DNA from: Candidatus Latescibacterota bacterium
Lineage (GTDB): Bacteria > Latescibacterota > UBA2968 > UBA8231
NCBI GenBank assembly: GCA_003529325.1
Contig: DPVW01000448.1
Span: forward strand, 1,019-11,081
DNA: 10,063 bases
Direction: 5' to 3'
Shown: in pieces, positions 5,840 to 10,063 of the stretch
Layout of the letters: each line of letters begins with the position of its first letter
Numbering within the stretch: the stretch's first letter is position 1
Notes under the pieces: model-generated
Databases searched by the model: none
What the model was told of the DNA's origin: nothing
Seen by the model: the letters and a program-made list of their open reading frames with translations, nothing else
Program-made: the position numbers and the translations under genes

Positions 5840-6583
5840 GTGATTACCGGTGAAGTGAGACTGTGGAAGATGACACGCAAGCACGTGCGGGAGCGGTTGG
5901 CCGCGGGTCAAATCAAGGGTGCCATTCTGCCCACGGGCAGTACCGAGCAGCACAACGAACACCTCGAAATGGAACACGACACGGCCAGCGCTCTGCACGT
6001 CTCGCAGCAGGCGGCGCTGGGTCTGTTCCCAAAGGTTGTGCTCGCCACGCCGATGGCTATAGGCATCAGCGAACACTGGATGGAGTGGCCGGGCACACTC
6101 AGTTTGCGTCCAGAGACATTTTTCCAGGTAGCGTATGACACCTGCGAAAGCCTCGCCCGGCACGGGATCGAACACGTGCTGGTCTGTAATGGCCACGCCG
6201 GCAACGGTCCCTTGCGCAACGAAGTAGCGGGATTCGGTGAAAAACTCGGCATCGATATCCAGTTTCACTCGTACTGGGAGGCCTATTCCAAGGAGTTTGT
6301 GCAGCAACATATGGAATCCGGCGACTGTCCGGCCCACGCGGCCGAATTTGAGACCTCCATCGCCCTGGCCGCCTTCCCGGAAAATGCCCATTGGGAAGGC
6401 GTCGACTACGACGCCGAAACCTTCGATATCCAAAGGGAAAACTACCGGGAGCAGGATCCTCGCTACGCCCACGATGCCCGTGACTACGCGACCCCGCATA
6501 AAGGTCGGATCATGATCGATGCAGCCGTCGAGTGGGTGGCTGAACGTATGACCGAGATGATGGAGGGCACGGCGACATCGTGA
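5840..6583 (+). CDS. Creatininase-family amidohydrolase B
   Basis: This 247-residue paralogue of the divergent gene shares the ILPTGSTEQH core. Its probable metal ligands are Glu36, His38 and Asp47 (in HLEMEHD). NGHAGN is at 117-122 and HAAEFETS at 166-173, so the active-site frame is complete. Outside the motifs it is quite different from paralogue A (shorter, ISEHWMEWPGT in place of LNRHHIDFPGT), so the two probably act on different but related substrates. The GTG start at 5840 follows AAAGGCGG at suitable distance. The stop overlaps the next gene's start by 4 bases (GTGA), giving an operon with the aldolase, kinase and dehydratase. True creatininase activity is unlikely from the context; hydrolysis of an amide, lactam or lactone precursor of the sugar acid is a guess. 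Confidence 0.88.
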   Translation: MITGEVRLWKMTRKHVRERLAAGQIKGAILPTGSTEQHNEHLEMEHDTASALHVSQQAALGLFPKVVLATPMAIGISEHWMEWPGTLSLRPETFFQVAYDTCESLARHGIEHVLVCNGHAGNGPLRNEVAGFGEKLGIDIQFHSYWEAYSKEFVQQHMESGDCPAHAAEFETSIALAAFPENAHWEGVDYDAETFDIQRENYREQDPRYAHDARDYATPHKGRIMIDAAVEWVAERMTEMMEGTATS

Positions 6584-7323
6584 ACAACGCCATTCGAGAG
6601 ACTCTCGCCGCGGGAGCTCCCTCGGTCGGCAGCTGGCTGAACCTTGGATCACCCATGGCGGCCGAAATCATGGCTGCCGCGGGGTATCCTTGGTTGTGCG
6701 TCGACGCCGAGCATGCGCCATACGACATGGAGTCCATCGCCCACATGTTCCGCGCCATCGAGTCGAGAGGCGCCCTGCCACTGGTACGCGCCTGGGATCA
6801 CGCACCGCAGACGGCGGCTCGCCTGTTGGATGCAGGCGCCCGCGGCATCTGCTTTCCCCATGTGAGCAATGCACAGCAGGCCCAAGCCCTGGGCCGCGCC
6901 ATGCGGTATCCGCCCCGTGGCCTCCGCTCCATTGGCTCCGGCCGCTGCAACGCCCTGTCCCCCGACTACCGTGATCTCGCAGACAGGGACGTGCTTTGTA
7001 TCGTGCAGATCGAGGACATGGAGGGAATCGAAGACGCCGAAGCCATAGCCGCAGTTCGAGATGTGGACATCTGCTTTCTCGGACCAACGGATCTAGCGGC
7101 TTCCATGGGCGTCGAATTCGGCAGTGCCGCCCATGAGCATGCCCTGCAGAGCTTCCGTGAAGGCTGCGCTCGAGGTGGCAAACCCTCCGGGATCCCGACA
7201 GCGGATGGCGCAGCCACCCGCCGCCGCATCCAGGAAGGCTTCCAGTTCATCGACATGTCCTGCGATCTCGCCTTCCTGCAGGCAAAAGCAGCCGCTGAAC
7301 TCGACATCGCGATGAAATCGTGA
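6580..7323 (+). CDS. HpcH/HpaI-family class II pyruvate aldolase
   Basis: This 247-residue enzyme is of the metal-dependent HpaI/RhmA/GarL family, which cleaves 2-keto-3-deoxy or 4-hydroxy-2-oxo acids into pyruvate and an aldehyde. VDAEHAPYDM (41-50) contains the catalytic His45. LVR supplies Arg70, QIEDMEG the metal ligand Glu145 and GPTDLAASMG the second ligand Asp171. The spacing equals that known for E. coli HpaI (His45, Arg70, Glu149, Asp175) apart from a four-residue shift. Length is slightly below the usual 250-265. The GTG start overlaps the preceding TGA, with GGAGGG 12 bases upstream. Next to a galactonate-dehydratase-like enzyme it most likely cleaves the resulting 2-keto-3-deoxy acid. 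Sequence alone does not give the chain length or stereochemistry. Confidence 0.9.
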   Translation: MNNAIRETLAAGAPSVGSWLNLGSPMAAEIMAAAGYPWLCVDAEHAPYDMESIAHMFRAIESRGALPLVRAWDHAPQTAARLLDAGARGICFPHVSNAQQAQALGRAMRYPPRGLRSIGSGRCNALSPDYRDLADRDVLCIVQIEDMEGIEDAEAIAAVRDVDICFLGPTDLAASMGVEFGSAAHEHALQSFREGCARGGKPSGIPTADGAATRRRIQEGFQFIDMSCDLAFLQAKAAAELDIAMKS

Positions 7324-7337
7324 CAGGTGGGAGGTGG

Positions 7338-8249
7338 GTGAAGGGGGGAATTCTCAACTTCGGCTCACTGAACATTGACCATGTCTACCGGGTCGACCAC
7401 ATCGTGCGCCCAGGCGAAACCCTGGCCAGCGACCGCTACGAGATATTCGCCGGTGGCAAAGGAGCCAACCAATCCGCGGCGCTCGCCCTGGCGGGTGCCC
7501 AGGTTGCCCATGCTGGACGTATTGGCACCGACGGCTGCTGGCTGAGGGACGGTCTTGAGCAACTCGGGGTCGATGTGTCCAACATCGTTGTCGACGCCGA
7601 CATCCCGACGGGTCATGCCGTCATCCAGGTTGATGCCGCCTCGGGGGAAAATGCCATCTTCCTGTATCCGGGTGGCAATCACGAGATTACATCCGGGCAG
7701 ATCCAGGCTGTATTTTCCAACATATTAAATATTCCTATTTTATTGTTGCAGAATGAAATACGACTTGTTCCTGATATAATAAGAGAAGCCGATAAACTGA
7801 ACTTTCCCATCTGCCTGAATCCCGCACCATTCTCCGACGACGTCAATGAGTGGCCCCTCGATCTTGTCGATCTGCTGATCGTCAACGAAACAGAAGCGGC
7901 GGGACTCGCAGCGGCAGGTGATGCAGAGAGCCCGGAAGTCCTGATCGATGCACTGCGTAGTCGTTGGCCGCAGACCGAGATCCTGCTCACCCTTGGCGAC
8001 CACGGCGCCATTCTCGCTGGGCCCGACCAGCGGTTGCAGGTGGATGCCGTGTCTGTCGGCGTCCCCATTGACACCACGGCGGCCGGCGACACGTTCATTG
8101 GCTACTTCCTGGCGGCTCGTATAGCCGAAATCCCACCGGAGATCTGCCTGCAACGGGCAGCCACGGCGGCCGGCATCGCTGTCACTCGCGCCGGCGCACG
8201 CAGTTCAATTCCTCGGGTAGATGAAGTGCAGATGATTCTGGGAGAATAA
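7338..8249 (+). CDS. PfkB-family carbohydrate kinase, ribokinase-like
   Basis: This ATP-dependent sugar kinase of the ribokinase (PfkB) family has about 304 codons from the chosen start. Visible are LNFGSLNIDHV, the first PfkB signature around FAGGKGANQSAALALAG, NPAPF, LIVNETEA, a TLGDHGA segment and the second signature DTTAAGDTF with the catalytic Asp. The GTG at 7338 follows AGGTGGGAGG and places the N-terminus where ribokinases start. A GTG at 7320 overlapping the previous stop would add six residues but has no ribosome-binding site. In this operon a 2-keto-3-deoxy-sugar-acid or a pentose or aldehyde product may be the substrate; ribokinase proper is not assured. A patch at about 7712-7806 is strikingly AT-rich compared with the rest of the gene but keeps the frame (residues about 125-156). 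Confidence 0.9.
   Translation: MKGGILNFGSLNIDHVYRVDHIVRPGETLASDRYEIFAGGKGANQSAALALAGAQVAHAGRIGTDGCWLRDGLEQLGVDVSNIVVDADIPTGHAVIQVDAASGENAIFLYPGGNHEITSGQIQAVFSNILNIPILLLQNEIRLVPDIIREADKLNFPICLNPAPFSDDVNEWPLDLVDLLIVNETEAAGLAAAGDAESPEVLIDALRSRWPQTEILLTLGDHGAILAGPDQRLQVDAVSVGVPIDTTAAGDTFIGYFLAARIAEIPPEICLQRAATAAGIAVTRAGARSSIPRVDEVQMILGE
7772..7780 (+). promoter_or_regulatory. Extended -10 motif inside the kinase gene
   Basis: TGATATAAT is a perfect extended -10 (TGnTATAAT) within an AT-rich stretch of otherwise GC-rich coding sequence. No good -35 is seen at standard spacing. It could give an internal transcript covering the end of the kinase and the dehydratase, or be incidental. Confidence 0.2.
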
Positions 8250-8256
8250 GTTAAAC

Positions 8257-9381
8257 GTGAAGATTACGAGCCTGGACGTGACGCCGTTGAAAAACCGCGG
8301 CCTGTTGCTGCAAGTTCACACGGACGAGGGCCTGGTTGGCTACGGTTCACCCATGAATTACGAACACGGGCGCACCGTAGAGCGTGCTCTGCTCGACATG
8401 TCCGAATATCTGGTAGGCCGAGATCCACGCCAGATTGAGGACCACTGGCAGGTGCTGTTCCGCTCCTCCTACAGTCGGCAGATGCCCATTCTGCTGGCCG
8501 CTCTGAGCGGTCTTGAGATGGCCTGCCTCGATATTCTGGGGAAATCCCTCGACGCCCCTGTGTGGCGGTTACTGGGCGGCACGGTACGGGACCGCATCCG
8601 GGTGTATTGCGGCATCGGCGGCCCGGAACCGGGCCAATACGCCGACAACGCCCTCGCCGCCGTGGCCCGCGGTTTTACCGCCGTAAAGATGACCCCCTTC
8701 CCGGATCCGGTGCGATTCATCGACACCCCGGCGATGACTCGAAGCATCATTGCACGTGTCGAAAAGACACGCCAAGCCGTTGGGCCAGAAGTAGATATTG
8801 CCATCGACTTTCACCGAGCTGTCAGCCCCGCCATGGCAAAAATCCTGCTCAAGGAACTCGAGCCCATTCAGCCCCTTTTTGTCGAGGAACCCACCCACCC
8901 GGAAAATGTCGACGCCCTGCTCGATATCACCCGTTCCACGCACATCCCCATCGCTACGGGCGAACGCAACACGACTCGCTGGGGGTTTCGGGAAATCTGC
9001 GAGAAAAAGGCCGCGGCGGTGCTGCAACCGGATATCCGTCACTGTGGTGGCATCCTCGAAATGAAAAAAATAGCCGCTCTTGCCGAAGTCCACTATCTGG
9101 CTATGGCGCCACACTCGGCTGCCGATGCGGTCGGCGTCGTTGCCTCATTGCATGCCATGGCAGGGACCCCGAATTTTCTGATTCAGGAGTTTGGCGGCGG
9201 CGCCGGTGAGGGCTTGTTCACCGAACCGCTGAAATTCGAAGATGGTTTCGTCGCCATTCCCCATGGTCCGGGACTTGGCATTGAGATCGATCCAGCCGGA
9301 CTTGAGACCCATCGCCTGAGGCAGTGGCGTCAACGTTCGATGCGACGTCATCCCGAAGACAACTCGATCAACGACATTTGA
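8257..9381 (+). CDS. Enolase-superfamily sugar-acid dehydratase, galactonate-dehydratase-like
   Basis: This 374-residue member of the mandelate racemase/muconate lactonizing group dehydrates aldonic acids to 2-keto-3-deoxy acids using Mg2+. The capping domain occupies about 1-110. The barrel carries KMTPF (Lys144), AIDFHRAVS with metal ligand Asp184 and His186, FVEEP with Glu210, ATGER with Glu236, and APHS with His286. These fall one residue after the corresponding E. coli DgoD residues (183, 185, 209, 235, 285), and NFLIQEF matches too. D-galactonate or a related aldonate is the best substrate guess; gluconate or other DgoD-like activities are possible. The GTG start lies 7 bases after the kinase stop, with GGGAG about 12 bases upstream. 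It closes the operon; no convincing terminator follows. This enzyme is the main reason to call the locus sugar-acid catabolism. Confidence 0.92.
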   Translation: MKITSLDVTPLKNRGLLLQVHTDEGLVGYGSPMNYEHGRTVERALLDMSEYLVGRDPRQIEDHWQVLFRSSYSRQMPILLAALSGLEMACLDILGKSLDAPVWRLLGGTVRDRIRVYCGIGGPEPGQYADNALAAVARGFTAVKMTPFPDPVRFIDTPAMTRSIIARVEKTRQAVGPEVDIAIDFHRAVSPAMAKILLKELEPIQPLFVEEPTHPENVDALLDITRSTHIPIATGERNTTRWGFREICEKKAAAVLQPDIRHCGGILEMKKIAALAEVHYLAMAPHSAADAVGVVASLHAMAGTPNFLIQEFGGGAGEGLFTEPLKFEDGFVAIPHGPGLGIEIDPAGLETHRLRQWRQRSMRRHPEDNSINDI

Positions 9382-9384
9382 GCG

Positions 9385-9414
9385 TTGACGAAAGACGGGG
9401 CAACCGTATATAAG
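9385..9414 (+). promoter_or_regulatory. Promoter candidate for the right-end gene
   Basis: TTGACG (9385-9390), an 18-base spacer, then TATAAG (9409-9414) gives 5/6 matches in both boxes. It starts immediately after the dehydratase stop codon, so the following gene is probably a separate transcription unit. Confidence 0.5.
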
Positions 9415-9524
9415 GACAACCCCCACAAGCACTTACCTCAAAACTCCACCGGGACTGACGTGAACGGGAAAAACAGCCTCCGCGACATCCTGCCTCTGCT
9501 GCGACCACGTAGTGCGGAACCCAC

Positions 9525-10063
9525 TTGTTCGGTCAGATCGTGTGGTATGTACTGTGGATCGGTCTGGCGGCACTGCCAATCGCCTATCTGATCCGCTGGA
9601 TCCGACTCCGACGGCGCCGTCTACGTGAATTCAACCTAGCAGCACAGTCACGCCGGACTCCGACAGAAACAGATCGGCCTGTTGTTCCAGATCGCCCGCT
9701 GGTGCCGCATGAAATCACCGACTCGACTAGCTGCACTCGGTCCAAGGTCTTTGACCGGCAGGTGGGCTCCTATGCCACCGACCTGGCCACTGGGGATCGC
9801 CAGCACCCCGAATTGGCCACCATAGGCAAGATCCGGGAAACCCTTGGATTCGATGAACTCGACCTGGAGCAACCGCTGACCTCACCGGGTCGATGTCGAC
9901 TTTCCCGCCGATTTTCTACTCCTGCCTCTGGATGTGCAGCCGGAAACAGAAGACGTGATCAGCGATGCCGCCATCGATCTACTCGACCAGACCGAGAGTG
10001 AAAATATCCGCGTCACCGCCACAGCGCCGGCTCCCGATCGAGAAGCCCCCGACGGAGAGGCTC
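9525..10063 (+). pseudogene. Membrane-anchored protein of unknown function, apparently frameshifted, runs off right edge
   Basis: One frame from TTG 9525 (or GTG 9540) is open to 10001. It starts with a clear transmembrane helix, IVWYVLWIGLAALPIAYLI, then a strongly basic RWIRLRRRRLREF, so the bulk would be cytoplasmic. Protein-like sequence appears to alternate between two frames. Frame A holds GTG 9460 (NGKNSLRDILPLLRPRSAEP), then QIGLLFQIARWCRMKSPTRL at 9667-9726, then an acidic tail from 9886 (VDVDFPADFLLLPLDVQPE). Frame B holds the TM helix and VFDRQVGSYATDLATGD... to LDLEQPLTS at about 9883. Joined, these resemble from memory a membrane-anchored cytoplasmic family sometimes carrying PilZ domains, but I cannot confirm that. 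Either the gene has decayed by small indels, or the sequence contains errors, or the frame-B ORF is real with an unusual Pro-rich linker. Confidence 0.4.

Noticed and set aside
5819..6652. 277-codon minus-strand frame opposite creatininase B
   Set aside because: It is antisense to a gene with complete catalytic motifs, and no recognisable domain was seen. Long antisense frames are common with this codon usage.
9368..9388. Stem TCAACG / CGTTGA around the dehydratase stop codon as a terminator
   Set aside because: It is only six pairs with a nine-base loop and no T-tract. It overlaps the better-supported promoter -35 at 9385.

Overview
The window is a moderately GC-rich bacterial chromosome segment, densely coded on both strands with frequent GTG starts. 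IspG is of the form I associate from memory with Planctomycetota and relatives. DAHP synthase is of the proteobacterial AroF/G/H type, with a classical peptide-leader attenuator. I therefore do not commit to a phylum. No rRNA, tRNA, CRISPR, IS element or transporter gene was seen.

Layout. (1) Positions 1-899, minus strand: surface-glycan-type gene remnants. These are the middle of an NAD-dependent sugar epimerase, an internal piece of a PIG-L/LmbE deacetylase, and the N-terminus of a WbqC-family protein that runs off the left edge. The first two lack essential parts and look like deletion-joined pseudogenes. (2) Positions 900-1511, minus: an intact TetR-family regulator with an inverted repeat (probable operator) just upstream. 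(3) Positions 1600-2742, plus: ispG of the MEP isoprenoid pathway, apparently leaderless. (4) Positions 2743-3813, minus: DAHP synthase, the first shikimate-pathway enzyme, convergent with ispG with directly abutting stop codons. Its leader (3814-4031) encodes a 24-residue peptide with six aromatic residues in eight positions, followed by mutually exclusive hairpins and an intrinsic terminator. (5) Positions 4032-9381: two divergent transcription units that look like a sugar-acid or related carbonyl-compound catabolic locus. Leftward are a creatininase-family hydrolase and a DHDPS/KDG-dehydratase-family enzyme. Rightward are a second creatininase-family hydrolase, an HpcH/HpaI aldolase, a PfkB-family sugar kinase and a galactonate-dehydratase-like enolase-superfamily enzyme. 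Start and stop codons overlap or nearly touch within each unit, and a strong leftward promoter lies in the divergent gap. (6) Positions 9382-10063, plus: a well-formed promoter followed by a membrane-anchored reading frame that seems to switch frame several times, probably a decayed gene.

How it fits together. The sugar-acid block gives a plausible route. The DgoD-like enzyme would dehydrate an aldonate-type acid to a 2-keto-3-deoxy acid, the HpaI-type aldolase and/or DHDPS-family enzyme would process that, and the kinase would phosphorylate a sugar or keto-acid. The two creatininase paralogues would act upstream, perhaps on an amide, lactam or lactone form. The substrate is unknown. The clearest regulatory discovery is the mixed Trp/Tyr/Phe attenuator controlling DAHP synthase.
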